This document shows, in pieces, positions 16,549-24,852 of a stretch of DNA of 64,000 bases; positions within the stretch are counted from its first letter, which is position 1, and every line of letters starts with the position of its first letter. Source of the DNA: Frateuria_A sp035944355 (GTDB lineage: Bacteria > Pseudomonadota > Gammaproteobacteria > Xanthomonadales > Rhodanobacteraceae); assembly GCF_035944355.1 (NCBI RefSeq), contig NZ_DASZBH010000012.1:124001-188000 (forward strand), read 5' to 3'. The notes beneath the pieces were generated by a model. The model had not been told where the DNA came from. It did not search any database and saw only the letters and a list, made by a program, of their open reading frames with translations. Position numbers and translations under genes: made by a program.

Positions 16549-17565
16549 CTACACCTGCGGCAGCAACGAGCGGCCGGAATCCATCACCGCCAGCGCCGCG
16601 GCGCCGAGCAGGCCCGGTTCCGGGTGAAGCACGGCGACGGTGGGCACCTGGCGCATGGTGTCGCTGAAGCGGCCCTTGGCCTCGAAGCGCTGGCGGAAGC
16701 CGCCGCGCTGCAGCCAGGGCAGCAGGATCGGCAGCAGGCCGCCGGTAAGGAAGACGCCGTCCCAGCCGCCCAGGGTCAGTACCAGGTCGCCGGCGACCGA
16801 GCCGAAGATGCCGGCGAGCGTCTCGACGGTCCGCACGCACAGGGGGTCGGTGCCTGCGCTGGCGTGCGCGGTGATGTCCTCGGGCGCGTACTCCTGCGCT
16901 CGCGCGCCGGCGATGTCGGCCAAGGCGGTGTAGAGGTTCACCAGGCCGGCACCGCAGATCAGCCGCTCGTTGGAGACGCGCCCGAAGCGCTCGTTGAGCC
17001 GGTGCAGGATCTCGATGTCCTCGCGGCTGTGCGCGGCGAAGCCGGCGTGTCCGCCCTCGCTTTCCAGCACGCTGCAATGGCCGTCGCGGCGCAGCAGGCC
17101 GCCGACGCCCAGGCCCGTGCCCGGCCCCATCACCACGAAGGTCTGGTGGTCGCAGCGGTCCAGCCGCGGCAGCGGCGGCTCGCCGACCGCCTGCAGGTGC
17201 TCCGGCCGCAGCAGCGGCACGGCCATGCTCTGCGCGGCGAAATCGTTGACCAGCCGCACCGAATCCATGCCCAGCTCCGCCTGCAACGCGTGCGCGGCGA
17301 CCGCCCACGGGTTGTTGGTGATCTTCACCGTCTCGCCGTCGGCGATGCGCCCGGCGGCGGCGATCACCGCGCACGGCGCGGTCAGGCCGGTGTCGGCGAA
17401 GTACTGGCGGATCGCGTCGGCCAGCGTGGCGAAGTCGCGGACGCGGTAGCGGCGCACGCTGTCGGTCAGCAGGGGCTCTGCGCGTGTGACGTCGGCCAGG
17501 GCGAAGCGCACGTTGGTGCCGCCGAGGTCGGCGAGGAGGACGGGTGATGGGGTGTCGAAGCTCAT
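16549..17565 (-). CDS. glk: glucokinase
   Basis: ATP-dependent phosphorylation of glucose to glucose 6-phosphate. The 338-residue protein has the phosphate-binding N-terminus VLLADLGGTNVRFAL, then ITNNPW and LVNDFAAQSMA from the sugar site, and GPGTGLGVGGL for adenosine contact. The ESEGGHAGF segment matches the Glk (not ROK) family. The ATG at 17565 fits the family start. CACAAC lies six bases before the ATG, a weak leaderless-type -10. It diverges from hemB and is followed by the small secreted-protein and HAD genes. Confidence 0.95.
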   Translation of the reverse strand: MSFDTPSPVLLADLGGTNVRFALADVTRAEPLLTDSVRRYRVRDFATLADAIRQYFADTGLTAPCAVIAAAGRIADGETVKITNNPWAVAAHALQAELGMDSVRLVNDFAAQSMAVPLLRPEHLQAVGEPPLPRLDRCDHQTFVVMGPGTGLGVGGLLRRDGHCSVLESEGGHAGFAAHSREDIEILHRLNERFGRVSNERLICGAGLVNLYTALADIAGARAQEYAPEDITAHASAGTDPLCVRTVETLAGIFGSVAGDLVLTLGGWDGVFLTGGLLPILLPWLQRGGFRQRFEAKGRFSDTMRQVPTVAVLHPEPGLLGAAALAVMDSGRSLLPQV

Positions 17566-17756
17566 GCGGTCGTTGTGCGGTGGGCGCAGCGTCGCGGGCG
17601 CGGCGGCAATCGTGGGAAGGTATCGGAAACCGGCTGGGCTGGCTACTTGCGCCCGCGCCCGGAAGCCCGGCCCGCCCCCGATCGGAACGCCGCAGCGGCC
17701 GGAGCTCGCAATGGCGCGGCGTACACTAGGGGTTTCCGCAGCACCGGACACCGTCC

Positions 17757-18749
17757 ATGACCTTCCCCGCCATCCGCATGCGCCGCATGCGCCGCGATGC
17801 CTTCTCCCGCGCGCTGATGCGCGAGCACACCTTGCTGCCGAGCGACCTCATCATGGTCGCGTTCGTGATCGAGGGCGAAGGCCGGCGCCAGAGCGTGCCG
17901 TCGATGCCGGGTGTGGCGCGGCTGTCGATCGACCAGTTGCTCGAGCTCGCCGGCGAGTGCGTGCGGCTGGGCATCCCGGCGCTGGCGCTGTTCCCTTCGC
18001 CGGATCCCTCGGTCAAGAGCGAGGGTGCGGCCGAGGCGTGGAACCCGGACAACCTGATGCATCGCGCCACCCGTGCGCTGAAGGCCAAGTACCCCGAGCT
18101 CGGCCTGATCGGCGACGTGGCGCTGGACCCCTACACCACGCACGGCCAGGACGGCCTGATCGACGCGCACGGCTACGTGATGAACGAGCCCACCGTCGAT
18201 GCGCTGGTGAAGATGTCGCTGGCCCAGGCCGAGGCAGGCATGGATTTCGTGGCGCCCTCGGACATGATGGACGGCCGCATCGGCACCATTCGGGATGCGC
18301 TGGAAACCGCCGGGCACATCCACACGCGCATCCTGGCCTACTCGGCCAAGTACGCCTCCGGCTTCTACGGCCCCTTCCGCGACGCGGTCGGCTCGGCGGC
18401 GAACCTGGGCAAGGGCAACAAACACACCTACCAGATGGACGTGGCCAACTCCGACGAGGCGCTGCGCGAGGTGGAGCTGGACCTGGCCGAGGGCGCCGAC
18501 GCGGTGATGGTCAAGCCCGGCATGCCTTACCTGGACGTGCTGCGCCGCGTGAAGGACGCCTTCGGCGCGCCGACCTTCGTCTACCAGGTGAGCGGCGAGT
18601 ACGCGATGCTCAAGGCCGCCGCGCAGAACGGCTGGCTGGACGAGAAGGCGGTGGTGCTCGAATCGCTCACCGCGTTCAAGCGCGCCGGCGCCGACGCCAT
18701 CCTCACCTACTACGCGATCGACGCCGCGCGCTGGCTGCGCGGCGATTGA
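17757..18749 (+). CDS. hemB: delta-aminolevulinic acid dehydratase (porphobilinogen synthase)
   Basis: Condenses two 5-aminolevulinates to porphobilinogen, the second common step of tetrapyrrole synthesis. The 330 residues contain both Schiff-base lysines, in LAYSAKYASGFYGPF and AVMVKPGMPYLD. The metal loop is DVALDPYTTHGQDGLID: it has Asp where zinc enzymes have three Cys, so this is the zinc-independent, Mg/K-dependent type. TACACT at 17722-17727 is a plausible -10, 29 nt before the ATG. Later haem genes hemH, ctaA and ctaB lie elsewhere in the window. Confidence 0.97.
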   Translation: MTFPAIRMRRMRRDAFSRALMREHTLLPSDLIMVAFVIEGEGRRQSVPSMPGVARLSIDQLLELAGECVRLGIPALALFPSPDPSVKSEGAAEAWNPDNLMHRATRALKAKYPELGLIGDVALDPYTTHGQDGLIDAHGYVMNEPTVDALVKMSLAQAEAGMDFVAPSDMMDGRIGTIRDALETAGHIHTRILAYSAKYASGFYGPFRDAVGSAANLGKGNKHTYQMDVANSDEALREVELDLAEGADAVMVKPGMPYLDVLRRVKDAFGAPTFVYQVSGEYAMLKAAAQNGWLDEKAVVLESLTAFKRAGADAILTYYAIDAARWLRGD

Positions 18750-18858
18750 ACGCTCGCGGGCGCCACGCCAACCCTCCCCGCGGTATGTCTGGCCGCGCGG
18801 GGGCGATGAGCTTCCGGCGCATGGAATAATCGGCTCTCCCCCTCGGCCGAGAGCGCGC

Positions 18859-20664
18859 ATGGACAGCCACCACTTCCTGCAGACCGCGCTGGTGTTCCTG
18901 CTGGCGACGGTGATCGCCGTACCCCTGACCAAGCGCTTCCGCCTGGGCTCGGTGCTGGGCTACCTGCTGGCCGGCGTGGTGATCGGGCCGCAGGTGCTGA
19001 GGCTGGTCAGCGACACCGCCGGCGTGGCGACCATCTCCGAGTTCGGCGTGGTGCTGATGCTGTTCGTGATCGGGCTGGAGCTCTCGCCGCAGCGCCTGTG
19101 GGTGATGCGCCGCGCGGTGTTCGGCACCGGCCTGATGCAGGTGCTGGCCTGCGGCGCGGCGATCGGTGCGGTCGGCTTCGCCTGGTTCGGGCTGAGCGGG
19201 GCGGCGGCGGTGATCGTGGGCGGCAGCCTGGCGCTGTCTTCCACCGCGTTCGGCCTGCAGATCCTGGCCGAGCGCAAGGAGGCCGGCTGGGCCTACGGGC
19301 GGCAGGCCTTCGCGATCCTGCTGTTCCAGGACCTGGCGGCGATCCCGCTGATCGCCGCGGTGCCGCTGCTGGCCAGCAGCGGCGGGCAGGGCGTGGACCT
19401 GGCCGGCGTGGCGCGCACGCTGGGCGCGATCGTGGCGGTGGTGGTCGGTGGTCGCTACCTGCTGCGGCCGGTGTTCCGCTTCGTCGCCAGGGCCGATGCG
19501 GTGGAGGTGTCCACCGCCACCGCGCTGCTGGTGGTGATGGGCACCGCCTGGCTGATGGAGTTGGTCGGGCTGTCCTCCACGCTGGGCGCGTTCCTGGCCG
19601 GCGTGCTGCTGGCCGATTCGGAGTACCGGCACGAACTCGAATCGCATCTGGAGCCGTTCAAGGGGCTGCTGCTGGGCTTGTTCTTCATCAGCGTGGGCAT
19701 GTCGATGGACCTCTCGCTGCTGCTGAGCGAGCCGCTGCGCGTGCTGGCGCTGGTCGCCGGACTGCTGCTGGTCAAGGGCGTGCTGCTGTGGCCGCTGGGA
19801 CGGCTGGCCGGCCGGCTCGACCGCGGCGAGGCTCTGCGGCTGGCCGTGCTGCTGGCCTCCGGCGGCGAGTTCGCCTTCGTGGTGCTTAACCTGGCCGCCG
19901 GGCAGCGCGTGCTCGGCGGCGTACTGCACAACCGGCTGGTGCTGGCGATCACCCTGTCGATGGCGCTGACGCCGTTGCTGGTGGCGTTCACCGGGCGGTT
20001 GCTCGGCGCGCGGCCGAAGAAGGCCGTGCGCGAGTACGACACCATCGTGACCGAGACCCCCAAGGTCATCATCGCCGGCTACGGCCGCATGGGCCAGATC
20101 GTGGCGCGCGTGCTGCGCGCGCAGGGTATCCGCTTCGTCGCGCTGGACCATTCGGTGGAGCAGATCGACCTGGTGCAGCGCTTCGGCGGCTGGAACGACA
20201 TCTTCTACGGCGACCCGGCGCGGCCGGAGCTGCTGCGCGCCGCGCAGGCGGACAAGGCCGAGGTGTTCGTGCTGGCCAGCGACGATCCGGAATCGAGCCT
20301 GCGCGTGGCGCGGCTGGTGCGCCGGCAGTATCCGCATCTGAAGGTCATCGCCCGGGCGCGCAACCGCCAGCACGTGTGGCGCCTGATGGACCTGGGCATC
20401 GACGAGCCGGTGCGCGAAACCCTGTGCGCCAGCCTGCAGATGACCCGGATGACGCTGGAGGCCCTGGGCACGCCGGCGGACGTGGCCGCCGCGCGGGTCG
20501 AACGCTTCCGCCAGCAGGATGCCGAACTGCTCAGGCGGCAGTACCTAGTCTACGACGACGACGCGCGCATCGTGCAGACCACGCGCGAGGCGCTGGCCGA
20601 CCTGGAGCGGCTGTTCGAGGCGGACGCCGAGCGCGAAGGACCGGAGCCCTCTACGCCCGGCTGA
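18859..20664 (+). CDS. Kef-type K+/H+ antiporter with RCK domain
   Basis: A 601-residue monovalent cation:proton antiporter-2 protein. The first 385 residues form the membrane domain, with about 12 helices, the GYLLAGVVIGP motif, and LFQDLAAIPLIA, which carries the Gln-Asp pair of Kef proteins. The rest is a cytosolic RCK/TrkA-N domain with the NAD(H)-binding loop VIIAGYGRMGQIVARVL. It matches KefB/KefC in length. KefB/C proteins are gated by glutathione adducts; whether this one is cannot be read here, and no ancillary kefF/kefG gene is adjacent. An AATAAT element ends 28 nt before the ATG. Confidence 0.88.
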   Translation: MDSHHFLQTALVFLLATVIAVPLTKRFRLGSVLGYLLAGVVIGPQVLRLVSDTAGVATISEFGVVLMLFVIGLELSPQRLWVMRRAVFGTGLMQVLACGAAIGAVGFAWFGLSGAAAVIVGGSLALSSTAFGLQILAERKEAGWAYGRQAFAILLFQDLAAIPLIAAVPLLASSGGQGVDLAGVARTLGAIVAVVVGGRYLLRPVFRFVARADAVEVSTATALLVVMGTAWLMELVGLSSTLGAFLAGVLLADSEYRHELESHLEPFKGLLLGLFFISVGMSMDLSLLLSEPLRVLALVAGLLLVKGVLLWPLGRLAGRLDRGEALRLAVLLASGGEFAFVVLNLAAGQRVLGGVLHNRLVLAITLSMALTPLLVAFTGRLLGARPKKAVREYDTIVTETPKVIIAGYGRMGQIVARVLRAQGIRFVALDHSVEQIDLVQRFGGWNDIFYGDPARPELLRAAQADKAEVFVLASDDPESSLRVARLVRRQYPHLKVIARARNRQHVWRLMDLGIDEPVRETLCASLQMTRMTLEALGTPADVAAARVERFRQQDAELLRRQYLVYDDDARIVQTTREALADLERLFEADAEREGPEPSTPG

Positions 20665-20692
20665 CGCTCGCGTCATGCCGCGGCCTGGCATG

Positions 20693-20724
20693 GGTCCTTC
20701 CCCCGCGAACGCGGGGGCAGGACC
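20693..20724. repeat. 14-bp hairpin between convergent genes (REP-like or terminator)
   Basis: GGTCCT-t-CCCCCGCG pairs with CGCGGGGG-c-AGGACC around an AA loop, one mismatch in 15. It lies 28 nt after the antiporter stop and before the end of the ankyrin gene. No T-run follows, so it may be a dispersed palindromic repeat rather than a classic terminator. Confidence 0.6.
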
Positions 20725-20867
20725 GACATGCGGATGAGGCGCTCATGGGTGGAACGCCGGGCAGCCTCTCGCTTCCCCATCGCCCAGCGGGCACCTTGCC
20801 GTAACGGGCAAGGATCGAAGCCGGTGCAGCGGCGCAGTTCAGGCGTGGCTGGCCTGGCGTGCGCCGC

Positions 20868-23800
20868 TCACTCCGCCGGTTGCGCCGGCTGCCGCAGCAT
20901 CTGCCGCACGCTGGGCACGGCGTTGCTGCGCGCGGCCAGTTCATGGGCGATGTCGACCAGGCCCAGATGGCGGGCGACGTCGGCCGGCGTGCGGCCGAAA
21001 GCGTCGCCAGCCTGGCGATCCGCGCCGCGCGCCAGCAGCACGCGTGCGGCCGGCAGCAGGGCATGCATGGCGCAGGCGTGCAGAGCGGTGACGCCGCGCT
21101 GGTCGGCGTGTTCCAGCCGCGCGCCGGCGTCCAGCAGCACCGGCAGCAACGCGGCCAGGTGAGTGGGGTCGCAGGCGGCGCCCGGCTTGAGCTGCGCGCC
21201 GAGCAGGAGCAGCAACGGCGTCTTGCCTTCGGCGTCGGCGTGGTTGACCTCGGCACCGTGCTTGAGCAGCGCATCAAACAGGCGCCGCACGCGCAGGCTG
21301 TCGTTGTGCTCGAAGCCGAATTGCGCGGCCGCGTGCAAGGCGTTGCGGCCGCGTGCGTCCAGCGCGTGGATGTCGGCACCGTGGGCCAGCAGACGCTCGA
21401 CAATCTCCGGATAGCCGAGCGCCGCGGCGACCATCAATGCGGTGGTCTCGCCCGGCAGGCGCTGGTCGACCGCCACGCCGCGCTCGAGCAGCAGGTCCAC
21501 CAGGGCATCGCGGCGCGCGCCCACCGCAGCGGCGAGCGGCGTGACGCCGGTGTCCGCAGCCAGCGAGGCGTCCGCGCCGGCATCGAGCAGGCGTTCGGCG
21601 ATCTCGCGGTGGCCGGCGCCGCAGGCATGCAGCAGCGCGGTGGCGCCCTGCGCGTCGCGCGTGTCCACGGCGAAGCCCAGTTCCAGCAGGCGCTCGACGG
21701 CGGTCAGGGCGCCGCTGCGGGTGGCCGCGGGCAGGTCCGTGGCGGCGAGGGCGCGGCGCGGGCGTGGCCACTCGCCCCAGTCGAGCCAGTGCTGGATCGC
21801 GTGGTGTTCCAGCGCCAAGCCCAGCGGCGTTTCGCCGTTGGCATCCGCTGCCTCGGCGTCGGCACCGTGGGCGATCAGCGCGCGTACCAGCCCCAGCCCG
21901 CTTTCGCCGTGTTCGATGGCCGCGAACAGCGGCGTGCGGCCGCAGCCGTCGCGCGCATCGGGGTTGCAGCCGCGGGCCAGCAGGGCGTCGAGCAGCGCGG
22001 CATGGCGGTGGCTGGCGGCCAGATGCAGCGGCGTGCGCTCGCGTGCGTCGACGCCGAACGGGTCGGCGCCGCCTTCCAGCAACTTCAACGGCAAGGCGGC
22101 CCCCTGCGCGCTGTCGCCCAGGGCGGCCAGCGCCTGCGCCAGCAGGCCGCATCCGGCCGGCGAGGCGCCGGCCTTGAGCAGGTCGTCGACGGCCTCGGTC
22201 GCGGCGGGAAGCTGCGCCAGCAAAGCATCGAACAGGCGCTGCCCAAGCGCCTGCGGCGCGCTCCCGGCAGCGGCTTCGGCCGAAGCCGGCAGGCGCGCCT
22301 CGGATGGCAATCCGTGTTCGAGCAGCCAATGCCGTGCGGCGCCCAGGCCGGGCGCGGACAGGTCCAGATAGAGCTGCGCCAGTTGCGCCTGCGGCCATTG
22401 GCGGGCGCGTTCGGCGAACGTGGCGACGATGGCCCACTGGCCCTGGCGCAGCGCCTCGAGCAGGCGCACGGGCGTGTCGGCGTCTTCCTCGCCGTCGTTG
22501 TCCAGGCTCGAGGGCAGGGGCGACTGCGGATCGAGCAGTGCGACCAAGTCCCAGCGCCCGGCCGCGGCGGCGTGGTCGAGCGCGCTGCGGCCGTCGCCGC
22601 CGGTGCGCTTCGGATCGGCGCCCAGCGCGAGCAGCGCGCGCACGGTGCCGGCATGCGCACGCGGGGACTGGCAGGCGAGCGTCAGCGCGTCGCGGTCGTG
22701 GTTGTCGCGCGCCATGGCATCGGCGTGGGCATCGGCCAAGGCCTGCACCAGCGAGCCGGCGCCGCTGCGCGCCGCTTCCATCAGCGCGGTGGAGCCGTGG
22801 CGGTCGGCCAGGTTCGGGTCCGCGCCGGCGGCGAGCAGGGCGCGGGCGATCTGCTCGTGGCCTTCGGCCGCAGCGGCCATCAGTGCGCTGCGCTGGTGCG
22901 CGTCGGCGCCGTCCACCGGCGCGCGATGCTTGAGCAGCAGCTTGACGCCGGCCGGATCGTCATCGGCGATGCCGGCGGCGGCGACCAGCGCGGGCTCGCC
23001 TTCGGCGGGCGCGGGCTTGGCGCCGTGTTCCAGCAGGAACTTCGCCAGCGGCCAGTTGGCCGCGCGGCAGGCGGCGGCGAGCGGGCTGACGCCGGCCTTG
23101 TTGAGGGCGTTCACCGGCGCGGCGGCATCCAGCAGCATCGCCGCGACGATCGGCTCCTCGCTCAGCGCCGCGCCATGCAGCGCCGTGTTGCCTTCGCCGT
23201 CGGCGGCGAGCGGGCTGGCGCCGTTGGCGAGCAGGGTCATCACCGCTTCGGCGCGGCCATGCCAGCTGTCTCGGGTGGCCGCGAGCAACGCGGTGAGGCC
23301 GCCGCTGGCGTGGTTGACGTCGGCACCCTTGGCGATCAGCGCGCGCAGCAGGCGCGTGTCCGGCAGCAGCGCGGCCAGGATGAGCACCGGGCGCTGGTCA
23401 CGTTCGCCTGCGGCGGGCGCGGCGTTGGGATCGGCGCCGGCTTCGAGCAGGGCCAGTGCGCGTTCGATGTCGCCTTCGCGCGCTGCCGCCAGCAAGGCCG
23501 CGTCCTGCCCCGGCGCGCCGGCGACGCGCTCTTCCTCGTTGAGCGTGACCGGTGGGGTTGCCGCCGGGAAGTCGGCCGGCAGGTGCGCGTCCTCGGCGCG
23601 GCGGCGCGGGCGCGTGTGCTCGCACAGCAGGGCGCGCAGCGTGCGGTTGGCGATCAGCAGGCAGCCCAGCGGCAGCACCGCCAGCCCGTAGACCACCAGC
23701 GCAGCGGTGCGCAGCTCGGTCGGCAATACGCCGTAGAGGCCGGTGAGCGCGATGGCGCCGAAGGCCAGCACCAGCAGCATGAGGGAGGCGGGGAGGAAGT

Positions 23801-24308
23801 GGCTGAAGAAGCGCTCCTCGCGCGCCAGGTGGCGCCCGAAGGCGAGGCTGCGCGCGGTCGCGGTGAAGATCCAGGAGCCGTCGCTCTGTGCGGGATAGGC
23901 ATCGTCCCAGACGAACACCAGCCCGAATGCCGGCCACACGCGCCACAGCGCCACCAGCGCCACCACCAGCGCGGCAGCCAGCAGCAGCGCGCCGCCGAGG
24001 CTGGGCTGCTGGTGCAGCAGCAGCATCGGCCAGGCGATCAGCAGGAACACCAGCGCCACGTAGCCGGTGAACATCACCAGATGCGCGGCGCCCCGGCGCA
24101 GCACGGTGCGGCCGAAGCGCGGTTCGGGGTCGAAGCCGATCGCATGGCAGACCGCCGCCATCGTCAGCGCATTGGCCAGCAGCAGCGGAATCAGCGCCAG
24201 CGGGTGGACCCCGAGCGCGGCGATCGCCACGGCGACCCATCCGGGCAGGAACCAGGCCGCTCCGCGGAGCAGGGAGGGCGGGCGGTGGCGCGATCGGGGC
24301 TCAGTCAT
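20868..24308 (-). CDS. large membrane-anchored ankyrin-repeat protein
   Basis: An 1146-residue protein in two parts. Residues 1 to about 235 hold roughly six hydrophobic helices with short loops (for example FLPGWVAVAIAALGVHPLAL). From about residue 265 to the end it is a long solenoid of roughly twenty ankyrin repeats with TALHxAA and LLxxGADxN cores. Two or three degenerate stretches, including an acidic DNDGEEDADT linker, interrupt the array. The repeats are expected in the cytoplasm as a protein-binding surface. No enzymatic domain is visible. No Shine-Dalgarno precedes the ATG, and TATACT lies exactly six bases upstream. The gene stands alone. Confidence 0.8.
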   Translation of the reverse strand: MTEPRSRHRPPSLLRGAAWFLPGWVAVAIAALGVHPLALIPLLLANALTMAAVCHAIGFDPEPRFGRTVLRRGAAHLVMFTGYVALVFLLIAWPMLLLHQQPSLGGALLLAAALVVALVALWRVWPAFGLVFVWDDAYPAQSDGSWIFTATARSLAFGRHLAREERFFSHFLPASLMLLVLAFGAIALTGLYGVLPTELRTAALVVYGLAVLPLGCLLIANRTLRALLCEHTRPRRRAEDAHLPADFPAATPPVTLNEEERVAGAPGQDAALLAAAREGDIERALALLEAGADPNAAPAAGERDQRPVLILAALLPDTRLLRALIAKGADVNHASGGLTALLAATRDSWHGRAEAVMTLLANGASPLAADGEGNTALHGAALSEEPIVAAMLLDAAAPVNALNKAGVSPLAAACRAANWPLAKFLLEHGAKPAPAEGEPALVAAAGIADDDPAGVKLLLKHRAPVDGADAHQRSALMAAAAEGHEQIARALLAAGADPNLADRHGSTALMEAARSGAGSLVQALADAHADAMARDNHDRDALTLACQSPRAHAGTVRALLALGADPKRTGGDGRSALDHAAAAGRWDLVALLDPQSPLPSSLDNDGEEDADTPVRLLEALRQGQWAIVATFAERARQWPQAQLAQLYLDLSAPGLGAARHWLLEHGLPSEARLPASAEAAAGSAPQALGQRLFDALLAQLPAATEAVDDLLKAGASPAGCGLLAQALAALGDSAQGAALPLKLLEGGADPFGVDARERTPLHLAASHRHAALLDALLARGCNPDARDGCGRTPLFAAIEHGESGLGLVRALIAHGADAEAADANGETPLGLALEHHAIQHWLDWGEWPRPRRALAATDLPAATRSGALTAVERLLELGFAVDTRDAQGATALLHACGAGHREIAERLLDAGADASLAADTGVTPLAAAVGARRDALVDLLLERGVAVDQRLPGETTALMVAAALGYPEIVERLLAHGADIHALDARGRNALHAAAQFGFEHNDSLRVRRLFDALLKHGAEVNHADAEGKTPLLLLLGAQLKPGAACDPTHLAALLPVLLDAGARLEHADQRGVTALHACAMHALLPAARVLLARGADRQAGDAFGRTPADVARHLGLVDIAHELAARSNAVPSVRQMLRQPAQPAE

Positions 24309-24314
24309 TGCGCG

Positions 24315-24320
24315 AGTATA
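24315..24320 (-). promoter_or_regulatory. candidate leaderless -10 box of the ankyrin gene
   Basis: On the minus strand TATACT ends six bases before the ATG at 24308, so the predicted transcription start is the start codon itself. The -35 is weak (TTACCG at about 20 nt). Confidence 0.4.
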
Positions 24321-24371
24321 GGAAGCGTCGAAGCGCCAGACGGTAACGTCGCGTTAACCACGAGGCCGCAA

Positions 24372-24659
24372 TCAGGCGTCGCGGTCGTCCGGCGTGGCGC
24401 GTTGCGCCTGGTTGGCCACGGCGAGCGTTTCCTGCGGTGGCAGCTGCAGGTGCCAGCCCTGCGTGCGCAAATGGTCGAGCACGACGCGGCTGTCCTCGTG
24501 CGGCAACCGGCGCTGCTCGTCCAGTTGCACTTCGAGCACGAAGCGCAGGTCGCCCAGCAGCATCGAGAGCGATTCGGGAATCACGCCGAATTCGTCGCGC
24601 GCCGCGAGCCATACGTAGGTATCGGGTTTGCGCTGGCTGGAGTAGACGAAGCAATGCAT
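24372..24659 (-). CDS. YcgL domain-containing protein
   Basis: A 95-residue protein starting MHCFVYSSQRKPDTYVWLA, the signature of the small YcgL family of gammaproteobacteria. The core continues with LLGDLRFVLEVQLDEQRRLP. Function unknown. The start is fixed by the family N-terminus. It lies upstream of the ankyrin gene on the same strand with a 63-nt gap. Confidence 0.9.
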   Translation of the reverse strand: MHCFVYSSQRKPDTYVWLAARDEFGVIPESLSMLLGDLRFVLEVQLDEQRRLPHEDSRVVLDHLRTQGWHLQLPPQETLAVANQAQRATPDDRDA

Positions 24660-24852
24660 GGGTGGCTCCGATGGCGGCGGCGAGAGCGGGGCGCGAAGGG
24701 TAGCAGCGTGTCCGGCAAATGCTGCGGTCGCACTTGCAAGCCCTTGGATGGCTGGGCAGAGTGTCGCGCGGGGGCGTCAAACGCGCGTATGAAAATGCCG
24801 ACGACGATCCCGTGCCACCCCGAGCCGCGTCCAAGATAAGCAGGAGCAAGCA

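Noticed and set aside
18776..18802. Hairpin CCCCGCG/CGCGGGG after hemB as terminator
   Set aside because: A 13-nt loop, no T-run and very GC-rich surroundings. Could be chance, so it was not listed as a terminator.
20859..24839. 1326-codon open frame on the plus strand opposite the ankyrin gene
   Set aside because: Its repetitive look is the reverse image of ankyrin repeats; no protein family is visible.
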